Origin: Rhodoplanes sp. Z2-YC6860
GTDB taxonomy: Bacteria; Pseudomonadota; Alphaproteobacteria; Rhizobiales; Xanthobacteraceae
Assembly: GCF_001579845.1 (NCBI RefSeq)
Contig: NZ_CP007440.1
Span: 5,974,029-6,038,028, forward strand
Length of the DNA stretch: 64,000 nucleotides
Direction of reading: 5' to 3'
Below the pieces are notes generated by a model. The model saw only the letters and a program-made list of their open reading frames with translations. It was not told the DNA's origin and searched no databases. Positions 27,787 to 37,593 of this stretch are shown one piece after another. The first letter of the stretch is position 1; the number at the start of each line of letters is the position of its first letter. Position numbers and translations under genes: made by a program.

Positions 27787-28968
27787 ATGAGAATCCTCCA
27801 CGTCTGCGAAAGCCTTATTGGCGGACCAGCCTCGTATCTCGAGGAGATATTGCCGTATCAGATCCAGAAATTCGGAGCTGACAAGGTGGCGCTGTTGGCG
27901 CCGGCGAATCATCGCGAATCCATCGCAGCATCGATCAACTGCTTCGTTGGCACTTATGAACGTACAGGCCGTAATTTCCGCTCGATCCTTGCGCTCGCTT
28001 TGGCAATTCGCAAAAGCATCAAACGACACGATCCCGACATCGTTCATTTACACAGCAGCCTCGCCGGCGCGATTGGCCGAGTGATCGTGCGGGGAATGCT
28101 CCGCCGTCCTCGTGTGGTTTATTGTGCGCACTGCTGGGCGTTCGATCGTCCCCGCAGCACAGCCTTTACTCAGTTCTGTGCGCTTGTTGAACGCAACCTC
28201 AGCCGTCTCACCGACGCCATCGTCAACATCTCTTCTCACGAGGAACCGCTGCTTCGAAAAGCTGGCTTCTCGCTCAACAACGCCAAGCTCATCGTGAGCG
28301 GAATAAAAGACCTCGCGTCGCCTCCTGATGCACGACCGCCCGTAACTGACCACAGGGCTCCGTTACGCCTGCTCTTTGTCGGGCGGCTCGACTCGCAGAA
28401 GGGTATCGACCTGCTTCTGCGTGACTTCGCACTGCTCAAACCCGGGCGCGCCACTCTGAGAATTGTCGGGGCAAAGATCGTCGACAAGGGCGACCTGATC
28501 ATACCTCCCGAAGTCGAGCTTCTGGGCTGGGTGCCACGCGACACCTTGCCCGCGCTGTTCGGTAACTTCGACGCCCTTGTCATGCCTTCGCGCTGGGAGG
28601 GCATGCCATTACTCGCGATCGAGGCGCTCCGATCCGGACTCCCGTTGGTCTGCAGCAATCATGGCGCCTTCCCGTATTTTATTAAGGACGGCGTCAATGG
28701 CGTCTTGATGGACATCAACACTTCCGGTTTCCTGGATTCGGCGTTAACGATACTCGAAAACACCGACCGTCCGGCGATGAGCGCAGCGGCACGTGCAACC
28801 TACGTTGCTATGTTCCGACAAGAGCAGATGAATCGCGATTTGATCGGACTGTATGACAGCCTGGTCCAGACGACGTCTCAATCCAAGCGGGCGCCGACAC
28901 TGCAGTCCCGACCAATGAAGGCAGAACGGATGATCGGTCACCGCGCCGTTGGCGAATCGCGTCAATGA
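27787..28968 (+). CDS. Glycosyltransferase family 4
   Basis: A GT-B glycosyltransferase. The core starts MRILHVCESLIGGPASYLEE at 27787; an upstream in-frame ATG at 27733 would add 18 residues without conservation. Further motifs are DIVHLHSSLAGAIGRV, LLFVGRLDSQKGIDLLLRDF and MPSRWEGMPLLAIEALRSGL, the EX7E-type donor site. Cytoplasmic; donor sugar unknown. It is about 150 bases downstream of the PslG-like gene. Confidence 0.9.
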   Translation: MRILHVCESLIGGPASYLEEILPYQIQKFGADKVALLAPANHRESIAASINCFVGTYERTGRNFRSILALALAIRKSIKRHDPDIVHLHSSLAGAIGRVIVRGMLRRPRVVYCAHCWAFDRPRSTAFTQFCALVERNLSRLTDAIVNISSHEEPLLRKAGFSLNNAKLIVSGIKDLASPPDARPPVTDHRAPLRLLFVGRLDSQKGIDLLLRDFALLKPGRATLRIVGAKIVDKGDLIIPPEVELLGWVPRDTLPALFGNFDALVMPSRWEGMPLLAIEALRSGLPLVCSNHGAFPYFIKDGVNGVLMDINTSGFLDSALTILENTDRPAMSAAARATYVAMFRQEQMNRDLIGLYDSLVQTTSQSKRAPTLQSRPMKAERMIGHRAVGESRQ

Positions 28969-29076
28969 TTGCCTCAGCCGACCAGCTGCACCGCCGGCGC
29001 GCCATAGCAGCGCAATGTGCCTGCTGTGCCGCCTTTCTCAGAGAGTGAGACCTTGTTCGTCAACTTGTCGCTGGAC

Positions 29077-30312
29077 ATGGTGTTTAGCAGCCGCACATCG
29101 ACATCGTTGATGATCATGGGCTTGCGCGCGCTTGCGCTGGCATCCAAATTCGCCCTTACGCTCTTCATCGCTCGATTCATCGGCCTTGAGACGCTGGGAG
29201 TGTACGGCCTCATCGCCGGCGCTGCAGTTATGTTTCCAGTTGTCGCCAGCCTTGGGCTGATCCGCATCATCAGCCGCAACGCCGTCTCGCAACAGCTCGC
29301 CGAAGTAACCCATATGCTTCGTCGCTACTGGGCCATTCAGGCAGCAGCCTACGGAATCATCAGCATTATCGCACTCGCGGTCGGCGTCTACTTTGATCAA
29401 TTCGCGCTCACTTCGATTATCGTCGCCATCATCTTTCTCGAGCACGCGAACGGCGATCTGTTTGTCCTCCTCAATCATCTTCTGCAGCCGCGCCTGGCAA
29501 ACTTGCTGATGTTCTTCCGCACGGCCGGCTGGATCAGCGTCTATATGGCACTCGCTTTCGCGTTCCCGGCTCTGCGCGACCTGCATACGCTGCTGGAGTT
29601 CTGGATAGGAGGCAGTCTGCTGGCGCTTGTGGGCTTTGCAGTGTCGGCCCGCAATTGGCCATGGTTGCACCGCCCCTCCGGAGCCGGGCACAAGGAGTGG
29701 TTTTTGAGCCACTTCAAGGCGTCCCGGATTCTATATGTCAATGACATTGCCAATACGGTCGCGCAGTACACTGACCGCTATCTCGTCGGCCTGTTCATGG
29801 GCCTCGAACTGACCGGCGTCTATGTGCTGTTCTGGTCCATTGGCAACGCCCTGAGCAATCTCGTCGACACGGGACTTATCCAGGTGTCGGAGCCGAAGCT
29901 TATCAACGCGCACAGGCGGCAGGACGGCTCCTATTGGCGTGTCTATCGGCTTCTACACGTCGAAACGATAGCGATTTCGGTGCTTTTCGCGATTGTCACC
30001 GGGGTTCTCGTGCATGTCGCGATCCCATACTTGAACCGCCCGCTTGCTGCCGATTGGACGCTGGTTTTGTGGCCGGTGCTGCTCGGGTTCGTGCTCCGCA
30101 TGGCCTATGAGGTTCAAGGCACCGTCTTCTACAGCCGCCACAAGGACTCGTTCACCCTGCTCAGCGGATTGTTTGTAATTTCACTCTCAATTATCGCCAA
30201 CATGGTACTAATCCCACCTTTCGCGCTCTATGGCGCGTCCAGCGCCATCATCGTCTCTTATCTTGCTGGGATCGTAGCCCGTCACGTCATCATATCGAGA
30301 TATTGTCGATGA
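29077..30312 (+). CDS. Polysaccharide repeat-unit flippase, Wzx family
   Basis: A multi-pass membrane protein of the MOP superfamily, about 411 residues from the ATG at 29077; an in-frame GTG at 29017 is possible. The N-terminus shows SLMIMGLRALALASKFALTL and FIGLETLGVYGLIAG, the usual first two segments. The middle has YVNDIANTVAQYTDRYLVGL, typical of the seventh-segment region of Wzx proteins. It moves lipid-linked units across the inner membrane. Its stop overlaps the next start (ATGA at 30309). Confidence 0.88.
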   Translation: MVFSSRTSTSLMIMGLRALALASKFALTLFIARFIGLETLGVYGLIAGAAVMFPVVASLGLIRIISRNAVSQQLAEVTHMLRRYWAIQAAAYGIISIIALAVGVYFDQFALTSIIVAIIFLEHANGDLFVLLNHLLQPRLANLLMFFRTAGWISVYMALAFAFPALRDLHTLLEFWIGGSLLALVGFAVSARNWPWLHRPSGAGHKEWFLSHFKASRILYVNDIANTVAQYTDRYLVGLFMGLELTGVYVLFWSIGNALSNLVDTGLIQVSEPKLINAHRRQDGSYWRVYRLLHVETIAISVLFAIVTGVLVHVAIPYLNRPLAADWTLVLWPVLLGFVLRMAYEVQGTVFYSRHKDSFTLLSGLFVISLSIIANMVLIPPFALYGASSAIIVSYLAGIVARHVIISRYCR

Positions 30313-31547
30313 GCGCACCGGCCTGCATCCCCTTGTCGCAGCTCGTCGCCGACGAAACGCCGCCTGACGTGGCTCTTTTCCTTCCGACGCTTTACAGCGG
30401 AGGAGCGGAGCGCGTGCAGCTCAATCTGGCGGAATACTTTCTCGCCCGCGGCCTGCGAACCGATCTTGTCGTCTGCAAAAACTTCGGTTCTTTGAAAGAT
30501 CAGGTGCCTGAAAGCGTCCGGTTGATTAGCCTCGATTCACGCAAGGTGATGTTCAGCGCGCCGGCCTATTTGCGCTATCTGCGGATCGCGCGTCCGCCGG
30601 TCGTTCTGAGCTCGGTCGAAAATGCCAACATCATCTCGTGCATCGGGAAAATGCTGAGCTCCCATCGCCACCGGCTGCTCGTTCGTCTCGACAACTCACT
30701 GTCGGAGCCGGGGAGATTGCCCCTGCAGATGCATCGCTGGCCCGTGATGGCGGCCATTGCGTCTACATTCCACGCCGCTGACGCTTTCATCGCGGTGTCG
30801 AACGGGTTGAAGGAACAGCTCGGCCGCCTGCCCGGCCTTGGCGAGAAGCCGATCCGCCGGATCTATAATCCGATCATTCACGACGGGTTTGAGGCGCAGG
30901 CCGAACAAGCGCCCGTCCTGCCGCCATCGATCAAGCCCGGAGAACCGTTCGTGCTTGCGGTGGGCCGCCTGGAAAAGCAGAAGGGCTATACGCATTTGCT
31001 GCGAGCATTTGCTCGTGTCGTCAAGCAACGGCCTTCGCATCTCATTATCCTGGGCGAGGGCCGCGACCGCGAAGAATTGCAGGGTTTGGCTGGCTCGCTC
31101 GGTATCAGCCCCCATGTCCATTTTCTTGGATATGCCCCTAATCCCCTCGCCTACATGCGACAAGCAGCCGTCTTTGTCCTCTCGTCGCTCGCAGAAGGCT
31201 TTGGCAATGTCATTGTGGAGGCACTCGCCTGCGGTACGCCGGTGATCAGTACGGATTGCCCCCATGGTCCCAGAGAGATCCTGTCTGACGGACGCTACGG
31301 CACGCTCGTCCGAGTTGGCGATGTCGATTCGCTCGCGCAAGCGATCGTTGCCAAGCTGAATGTTCCCAAGCCGGCTATGTCGGAGGACTTGAAGGAGCAC
31401 CTTCGGCTCTTCTCCATCGAAACCATCGGCAATCAATATATTGAGGAGTTGGGCATGCATTCCGGCATGCCGCGAAACGCGCCGGCGCAGACTGCAATCC
31501 GTGCAACACATCAGGAGCCGGCATTCCCGATCCCGAATTATCCGTGA
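30309..31547 (+). CDS. Glycosyltransferase family 4
   Basis: Starts at ATG 30309, overlapping the flippase stop by four bases, so translation is likely coupled. The 412-residue GT-B enzyme shows LPTLYSGGAERVQLNLAEYF at the N-terminus, FVLAVGRLEKQKGYTHLLRA and the donor motif VLSSLAEGFGNVIVEALACG. TDCPHGPREIL is typical of the group that includes WbaP/ExpE-type EPS transferases. Cytoplasmic. Confidence 0.92.
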   Translation: MSAPACIPLSQLVADETPPDVALFLPTLYSGGAERVQLNLAEYFLARGLRTDLVVCKNFGSLKDQVPESVRLISLDSRKVMFSAPAYLRYLRIARPPVVLSSVENANIISCIGKMLSSHRHRLLVRLDNSLSEPGRLPLQMHRWPVMAAIASTFHAADAFIAVSNGLKEQLGRLPGLGEKPIRRIYNPIIHDGFEAQAEQAPVLPPSIKPGEPFVLAVGRLEKQKGYTHLLRAFARVVKQRPSHLIILGEGRDREELQGLAGSLGISPHVHFLGYAPNPLAYMRQAAVFVLSSLAEGFGNVIVEALACGTPVISTDCPHGPREILSDGRYGTLVRVGDVDSLAQAIVAKLNVPKPAMSEDLKEHLRLFSIETIGNQYIEELGMHSGMPRNAPAQTAIRATHQEPAFPIPNYP

Positions 31548-31616
31548 GGAAAATTCCTAGGGAATCGGCTGCGGTAGAGACGACAAGGTCCAGAGGCATT
31601 TTCACAGAAAAATCAC

Positions 31617-32831
31617 ATGACAATTACCGACCGTAAAACGCCACCCATGTCTGCAACATCCAAGAGCGCGCGCATTGTCATCATCGGTGCCGGCCTGAGC
31701 GGTTCTCTTGCCGCTGTTGCACTGTCGCGGGCTGGTCACCAAGTTTCGCTCATCGATAAGCATAAGACCTATCCAAAGCAGTTTCGTGTTGAAAAGATCG
31801 CAGGTCGGCAGGTCGACCTGATGCGCAAGCTTGGGATTCTTGACGCGATTGCCGCAGAGGCAACCCCGTTCCGGGATATTCTCAACGTTCGTGCCGGCAG
31901 CATTGTCGATCGCAGCCACGACCCGCATTTTGGCATCCTTTACGAAGACATCGTGCGTATTGCTCGCGCACAACTTCCGACATCGGTGGATTGCATCATC
32001 GACGACGTCGTCGACATCCAGACCGGCCCGCAGACGCAACAGGTGTCGTTGTCGAGCGGCGGCTCGGTCCAGGCCGACTTGATCATCCTGGCAACGGGAA
32101 TGGCCGACTCGCTCCGACACAAGCTCGGCATCAGCCGCCGTATCGTCGCGGAGAAGCAGTCGATATCCTTCGGCTTCACGCTCGCTTCGAAGACGAAGCA
32201 GGCGGCAGCGTTTCAAGCGCTCACCTGCTACGGCGCGGGCATCTCCAACCGGATTGACTATCTCAGCCTGTTTCCGATTGGCAGCCTCCTGCGCGCCAAC
32301 CTCTTCACTTTCCTCGACCACGATGATCCCTGGATTCGCGAGCTCCGCCGCGATCCGGTCGCAGTGTTGTTCAAATCATTGCCCGGACTTTCGGATTTCG
32401 TCGGCGAGATCGAGCCCATCGACAAGGTCCAGAACTGGGTCATGGATCTTTCCGTCGCCGAAAACGTCGATCAAAACGGTGTCGTTCTCATCGGAGATGC
32501 ATTCCAGACGTCATGTCCGGCGGCAGGGACTGGTGTGACCAGGCTGCTCACCGACATTGACAGGCTTTGCAATGTCCTCATCCCGCAATGGCTTGAAACG
32601 CCGGGGATGGAGAAGGAAAAGATAAGGAATTTCTATTCCGACCCGGTCAAGCAAGCGATGGATATCGAGGCCATGCAAATGGCCCACTATCGGCGCTCGC
32701 TCACCGTAGATCGCAGCCTGCGATGGGGCTTTCATCGTCGCCAACACTTCGCGCGGCGCCGCATCGCCAGTTGGTTTGATCGCACACGTACACGCCAGGC
32801 CACCGCGTCATATCGGGCAGATGCTGGCTGA
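31617..32831 (+). CDS. FAD-dependent monooxygenase-like protein
   Basis: A 404-residue flavoprotein. The dinucleotide site is IVIIGAGLSGSLAAVALSRA (about residues 22-41) and the second FAD motif is VVLIGDAFQTSCPAAGTGVT. The overall order is that of the PHBH/UbiH group. Such enzymes occur in EPS and terpenoid loci, but the substrate is not visible. It is 69 bases after the GT4 gene and probably in the same transcript. A second ATG at 31647 is possible. Confidence 0.82.
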   Translation: MTITDRKTPPMSATSKSARIVIIGAGLSGSLAAVALSRAGHQVSLIDKHKTYPKQFRVEKIAGRQVDLMRKLGILDAIAAEATPFRDILNVRAGSIVDRSHDPHFGILYEDIVRIARAQLPTSVDCIIDDVVDIQTGPQTQQVSLSSGGSVQADLIILATGMADSLRHKLGISRRIVAEKQSISFGFTLASKTKQAAAFQALTCYGAGISNRIDYLSLFPIGSLLRANLFTFLDHDDPWIRELRRDPVAVLFKSLPGLSDFVGEIEPIDKVQNWVMDLSVAENVDQNGVVLIGDAFQTSCPAAGTGVTRLLTDIDRLCNVLIPQWLETPGMEKEKIRNFYSDPVKQAMDIEAMQMAHYRRSLTVDRSLRWGFHRRQHFARRRIASWFDRTRTRQATASYRADAG

Positions 32832-32905
32832 TCTGTTCCGGCGCTCACACCAAGCCGTCAAGGGTTCGCGGCGCTTACGCTGATTTCCGGCTCGGCACCG
32901 ATCGA

Positions 32906-34981
32906 TCAGGCGGTCAATGCGTGTGACGCGGGATCGATGAACACGGCCTTCGCCTTGATCTGACAATGACGCAACAGGTCGTCGACCAGTCCGGATGCAT
33001 CAAACATCTGCTCGCCATGCACCGCCTTGAGGAAGACAACTTCATCCGCCATGGCATAGAGACCAGACCCTGACAGGGTGCTACCGAGCTCGCCACCATC
33101 GATGATAACGCGACCGAACGCTCTCGCTTGATCCAAAGCTGCCGAGAGCTCGCTCCGCATTTGCTGATTGAGCCTCGGCAATGCCGCCGTGCCGACGGGG
33201 ACGACTGTTATGCCCGTCCGCCCCAACACATGCGCGACCTCGCGAATGGAAGCCACGCCTGCCAGTATGTCGCGGACACCAGGGCGCTGATCAAACCCCA
33301 GTTGCGACGATACGACATGAGCTTTCAGATCGGCGTCGACGACGACGACTTTCTGTCCAGACTTCTCGACAGCATGCGCAAGTTCCAATGCAACCAGATC
33401 CAGCGCTTCATCGCCTGAGGCCCGCACGAGCAGGATGGAATGGCCAGCCGGCGCTGCCAGCAGTTCCGCCCTCAGACGCGACAACTGCTCCCCGCGTCCC
33501 CTGGCAGGAACCTCTGCAACTTGTTGCAGCACGCGTTCCGCTCTCTCGCGTCTTGCTCTCGGCGTCGGCGGCCTGCGCATTCGTCCCAACGCGTCGCGAA
33601 GCAGAGCCAGCACGATACCGACGAACAGTCCGCCAAACAGCGCGCCCGCCATGATGGGAATCGTCTGTGGCCAGCTTTTGCGGTCGGGAGGCACCGCCCG
33701 GGAAACCAATCTGATATTGGTATTATTGATGACCTGCTGCTCACTCGCCGCTTTGGCCCTTGCGAGATAGGTTTCATATACGACGCGGTTGGAGTCCGCC
33801 TTACGCTCAAGTTCGCGGAGCGGCACCATGGCTTTTTCGTTATCTTGCGCGAGTTCCTTCAACGAATCGAAGCGCGCCTGAAGATTCTGAACGTTGATAC
33901 GCTCGGTTATCGCCGCATTCCGCACAGACTGAGCGATAAGCTTGGCCTCGTTCTTGATCGCGGCCTGCACATCGCGGACCTGCGCCCGCGCCTGCTGCAA
34001 GGCGGGGTGGTTGGGACCAACGACCTGCGCCAATTGCGCTTCCTCACGCGAAGCATCTGCAGCACGCGCTCGCAATTGCACAATCGTGTTCGACTGTATG
34101 GCTTCGGGCAGCGCTTCAAGCGGCGTGGTGCCCGATTCAATAGATTCGACAAGTTTGGCGCGCGCCTGCGCCTCATTCAGCCTTGTCTTGGCATTGGTCA
34201 GTTGAGTATTGGCTTCGTCCAACTCCTGGCCGGTAACCAGCCTGTCCCGCGAGCCCACGAGGTTATTGGCCGCCTTATAGGCAGCGACCGCCTGTTCCGA
34301 CTGGCTCACCGCATCGCGCATTCTTTCCAGTTGCGACGTGATCGCCTCGGAGGTCCGCCGGTTGAAGTTCGCGTTCGCGTCGTCTTGTTCCTTCAAATAG
34401 GCGCTCGCAATCGCATTGGCGAGGTCAGTCGCCCGCTGCGGCGTGTGAGCCGAGACGGATATATCGATGACGAAGGAGCGCTCGTTGCGCTTCGCCGACG
34501 TCGCCGCACGGAGATTGCGCAAGGCGGCCAGTCCCTCGTCGCCCGACGGCCCGAAGCCCAACATTGCCTTGACGCTTGCAACGAAGCCGCCATGGCCGTT
34601 GAAGTCCGGGTCCTCGCGCAGACCCATTTGATCGACGACCCGCGAAAGCACCTCGCCGGACGTGATGATTTTCAGCTGGCTTTCGACGAGGAGAACACCG
34701 TCTCCCGGCACACTGCTCTGCTCGCGTGCGTCTTCTTTGGGAATCGGCCGATCGCGAGGATCGAAATAGACCTGCGCGGTCGACGTGTAATTGGGCTTTA
34801 CGACCGCCAAGTACCCAGCCGCCAGCACAAGACAGGCGGTCGTCGCTCCAAGGATCCACGCTTTGCGTCGATAGAGAATGCCCGCTAAATCACCGAGGTT
34901 GATGCCCTCTGTGGTTCGGTCTGCATCCTCTGCCGCATCGTGGCCGGTGCTCCTCGTGCGCCTCTTTTTCTCAAGCGACAT
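32906..34981 (-). CDS. Wzc/GumC-like chain-length protein with degenerate kinase domain
   Basis: A 691-residue polysaccharide co-polymerase starting MSLEKKRRTRST at 34981. It has the first Wzz membrane segment after LAGILYRRKAWILGATTACL, a long coiled-coil periplasmic part (about 200-430), and the second segment preceded by the conserved Pro-rich AVPPDRKSWPQTIP. The C-terminal domain is BY-kinase-like, with the Walker A' site KVVVVDADLKAH kept. The Walker A loop is absent: LLVRASGDEALDLVALELAH stands where GxxxGKST is expected, and there is no Tyr-rich tail. It is therefore probably a non-catalytic regulator of chain length. Confidence 0.87.
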   Translation of the reverse strand: MSLEKKRRTRSTGHDAAEDADRTTEGINLGDLAGILYRRKAWILGATTACLVLAAGYLAVVKPNYTSTAQVYFDPRDRPIPKEDAREQSSVPGDGVLLVESQLKIITSGEVLSRVVDQMGLREDPDFNGHGGFVASVKAMLGFGPSGDEGLAALRNLRAATSAKRNERSFVIDISVSAHTPQRATDLANAIASAYLKEQDDANANFNRRTSEAITSQLERMRDAVSQSEQAVAAYKAANNLVGSRDRLVTGQELDEANTQLTNAKTRLNEAQARAKLVESIESGTTPLEALPEAIQSNTIVQLRARAADASREEAQLAQVVGPNHPALQQARAQVRDVQAAIKNEAKLIAQSVRNAAITERINVQNLQARFDSLKELAQDNEKAMVPLRELERKADSNRVVYETYLARAKAASEQQVINNTNIRLVSRAVPPDRKSWPQTIPIMAGALFGGLFVGIVLALLRDALGRMRRPPTPRARRERAERVLQQVAEVPARGRGEQLSRLRAELLAAPAGHSILLVRASGDEALDLVALELAHAVEKSGQKVVVVDADLKAHVVSSQLGFDQRPGVRDILAGVASIREVAHVLGRTGITVVPVGTAALPRLNQQMRSELSAALDQARAFGRVIIDGGELGSTLSGSGLYAMADEVVFLKAVHGEQMFDASGLVDDLLRHCQIKAKAVFIDPASHALTA

Positions 34982-35836
34982 CTCAAAACCCAACGCGAGC
35001 GACACCACGAGAGGCAAACGGCTTCTGCTCGAAGGTAAATATCTATAGTTAATTTTGAGTTGACGCCTACGAGGCCTTTGGATCACGCGGCGATAGTATT
35101 CCAGCTTATTTGAGACGGGCGTATGCCGCTAATCAATTCATCACCTCAGGCGGCGCTCCATTTCCGATCGCGTCATGGGTCGCTGCTCCTCGTAGGTCGC
35201 CAAGCCTAGACCCCGCACTTTGCCGCGCGTCGTCGGGGGCGAGGAATCACGCCCACCTGACATCGCGACTCATCACGATTCGAAACAACCCCAAGCACAT
35301 TGCGTGGCAACGAATCCCGAGGAACAACCCCATGCACGATTGGACAGGCGATGGGCTAAATTTACGGAGTAAATCAGTATATTTCCAAGACCCATTAAGA
35401 GCGGCCGCGGATTGTGTACGGGGAATGCGCTGAATTCCAGAAAACCGTCGGTCCCTACGGGCCCCATCTTCATCGTGATTGATCTGCAGTCATTAGACTC
35501 GCTTGCACCTTCGTTCGGGAGATGTGTGCTTGGCTTTCACGGGGCAGAGCTTATTTAAAGCGCGACATTCCGCGGCGACGCCATTTCGAGATGATGGTGA
35601 TGTGCTGCAGTTCGCCGAGGCGATCGGGACAACCAAGCCGGTTTCGAGTCCCTCTTTCTGAACAAAATCCGACACAACAGCTGGAACGTCTCGAACAGAC
35701 GCCTATATGCTACGTGTGCAAAGCGGATTCCGCTTCTAGCGCTCCCCAAGATTTAGATCTCTCAGAATCCACGACTGGATCCCGCGTGGTGAACACGCGC
35801 GCGAGGCTATAGATCATCATATCGAATGAGGCGACC
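34982..35836. other. Long intergenic stretch, nothing recognised
   Basis: About 850 bases between the chain-length gene and small genes of unknown function. The first 120 bases are AT-richer and probably hold the promoter of the minus-strand chain-length gene. No conserved motif, RNA or credible gene was found; the open frames there are short and lack family patterns. Confidence 0.4.
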
Positions 35837-36076
35837 TTGATTAGCGAGAAGAACGACAACAGCCATTGGACATTGCCCTACGCGCTGAACACGCCTCGCC
35901 GGCTTCGGGAGAGGCCCCAATGCGGGGCCAAGACGCGCGCCGGCGCACCGTGCAAAAGCAGAACCAACAATTGCAACAACTCGGCAGAAAGCGGCAACGG
36001 GGGCAGCGCAGCGGCGGGATGCGACGACGAAGACTGGCCAGACATCTGTCGCCGCTCACCGCAACACCATGATTGA
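35837..36076 (+). pseudogene. Possible remnant of a HGG-motif small protein
   Basis: A 79-codon frame starting only at TTG. Its middle reads RRLRERPQCGAKTRAGAPCK, which matches the start of the widespread small Cys-containing proteins (CGAKTRxGxPC followed by a second Cys and HGG). The expected CRMHGG part does not follow in any frame, so the gene appears truncated. It overlaps the next start by eight bases. Confidence 0.35.
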
Positions 36077-36643
36077 GATGATGGTTTGCGTTGCAGGTGA
36101 GGGCCATCCCGGCTTGGGCCTACGCGAATTTTCCTTCATGCCGCGCGAGGGTGATTACGTCACTTTGACCAAAGACCAGGGTCATGCCACGTATCGTGTT
36201 GTCGCGATCCTCCTCACGGAAGGTTGCACCTCACCGGGAATCGATCTTTTTGTTGCAGAGGGCAGCCCATCCGATGAAATTGGCGTTCACATTCGACGAT
36301 CACTGAGCCTAGGTACGGCAGAAAGCGGCGAGGCAACACCCCGGCGGAATGCGGCAACAGTGGCTAAGCGAAGATCTGCCTCCGCGAACCGTTCCACAAT
36401 GACTCAGATGATGGTTTATGTTGCTGACGAGGGCGACCGTTGCCTAGGCCCAAGGGAATTTCCCTTCATGCCCCGCGAGGGCAATTACATCGCAATGATG
36501 GACGAACGAGTTCATGTTGCGTACCGTGTTGTCGCGATCCGTCTCACGGAAGGCCGCGCATCAGCGAGCATCGACCTTTTCGTAGCAGGGCGCAGGCCCT
36601 CCTCGGAAATATTCGGTTACATTCGACGATCATGGAACGTGAG
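35982..36643 (+). repeat. 330-bp direct tandem duplication
   Basis: The 14-mer starting CGGCAGAAAGCGG occurs at 35982 and again at 36316. ATG-N6-ATGATGGTTT occurs at 36069 and 36399, CTTCATGCC at 36134 and 36464, and ATTCGACGATCA at 36291 and 36621. The coding part has a constant offset of 330 bases and the upstream part 334. The copies have diverged, so the event is not recent. Confidence 0.8.
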
Positions 36644-36653
36644 CGGGCCTTGA
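36069..36653 (+). CDS. Unknown protein made of two tandem repeats of about 80 residues
   Basis: A 194-residue protein. Repeat 1 (residues 4-78) and repeat 2 (residues 114-188) align along their whole length: MMVCVAGEGHPGLGLREF against MMVYVADEGDRCLGPREF, SFMPREGDYVTL against PFMPREGNYIAM, YRVVAILLTEG against YRVVAIRLTEG, and IDLFVAEG against IDLFVAGR, each ending IRRS. The linker is basic and low-complexity. Soluble, no signal peptide. Since ATGATG is present at both repeat starts, a single-repeat form could also be made from 36399. The pattern F-x-P-x-E-G-D-Y suggests a small beta fold, but no family is recognised. Confidence 0.6.
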   Translation: MIEMMVCVAGEGHPGLGLREFSFMPREGDYVTLTKDQGHATYRVVAILLTEGCTSPGIDLFVAEGSPSDEIGVHIRRSLSLGTAESGEATPRRNAATVAKRRSASANRSTMTQMMVYVADEGDRCLGPREFPFMPREGNYIAMMDERVHVAYRVVAIRLTEGRASASIDLFVAGRRPSSEIFGYIRRSWNVSGP

Positions 36654-37011
36654 ACACGCTTTAGCACACAATCGAGAGAGCAAGCGGAGCTTCGAAAGGA
36701 GAGAAAGAGGAACGCAGCGCTTGGTGGTAAGAAATGCGTCCCGTCGAAGTGCCGTCCTAAACGCCCGAGGATGTCGAAATAATTGAATGCTTCTCGAGGC
36801 CGCTTGTCGTGAGACGGCGCTCAGCTTTGCATTTCAACAACCACTCAAATACGAGGCGCGGACAAATTGGACCAGCACTAGAAAACTGCAAGCAATCGCG
36901 CAGACGCTTGCGCGTGTCGGCGTCCTTCTTCTTCGTTTCACTGCAGAAGAGGCTCCGGCATTCAACCCATTCAGGCAGCTGCCTTGCCCCGCCGGAACTC
37001 TGATTACGCGG
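36654..37011. other. Intergenic, nothing recognised
   Basis: About 360 bases between a plus-strand gene and the end of a minus-strand gene. A purine-rich run follows 36670. I see no credible gene and no clear terminator. Confidence 0.35.
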
Positions 37012-37308
37012 CTACTCAACACGATGCCTGTCTGGTGTCGAGGCTCCTGGCATTGGCCTTATGCTAGCCCACGGGTCGTTCGCTGGCTTCCGGCCGGCCG
37101 CGTTCGCAGCACCTTTTTTACTAGAGCTACTGTCGTCGCTGGGTCGGTACTGGCTCGATGGGCTGGATATTCCCAACAGCGGTCGCGAGCGTGAACTCGA
37201 CACCGCTGCACCGATGCCCATATTCGGAGAGTCTCCTGGCACGACCTGCGCCCGGGCGCTTCCGACCCACAGGGTGATCATACAAGCGGCAACGATGAGG
37301 CGATGCAT
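37012..37308 (-). CDS. Small secreted protein, unknown
   Basis: The start at 37308, preceded by AGAGA, gives a 98-residue protein with a clear signal peptide (MHRLIVAACMITLWVGSARA, cleavage before QVV). The mature part is Ser-, Gly- and Pro-rich (SSSRSRPLLGISSPSSQYRP) and ends in a basic DPWASIRPMPG segment. Probably periplasmic. No domain recognised. Confidence 0.6.
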   Translation of the reverse strand: MHRLIVAACMITLWVGSARAQVVPGDSPNMGIGAAVSSSRSRPLLGISSPSSQYRPSDDSSSSKKGAANAAGRKPANDPWASIRPMPGASTPDRHRVE

Positions 37309-37593
37309 GGTGATCTCTTGAGTTTTGGCGCAGGCGGATATTGAGACGAACACAATCCGACCCGGCAACTAAAAAACACGATCGCGCTCCGCGCGGAGCT
37401 TGGCAACGATCTAGCCCCTGCGAGGGCGAAGACGAACCACAGTCGCGGCTATCACCAAGAGCGCAAGCAAAGATTGCCCGAGTGCTGAATTATCACGTCG
37501 CTCGGTATGGCTACCACGCTGTCGTTCAGCACGTGGCGTCCGTTTCGACTGTTAAAGTTCTCTCCTGCGCCCGTCAGCAAGCCGAAACACTTA

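Noticed and set aside
33440-34888. 482-codon open frame on the plus strand
   Set aside because: Antisense to the chain-length protein, which has clear motifs; the plus-strand product is composition-driven and unlike any family I recognise.
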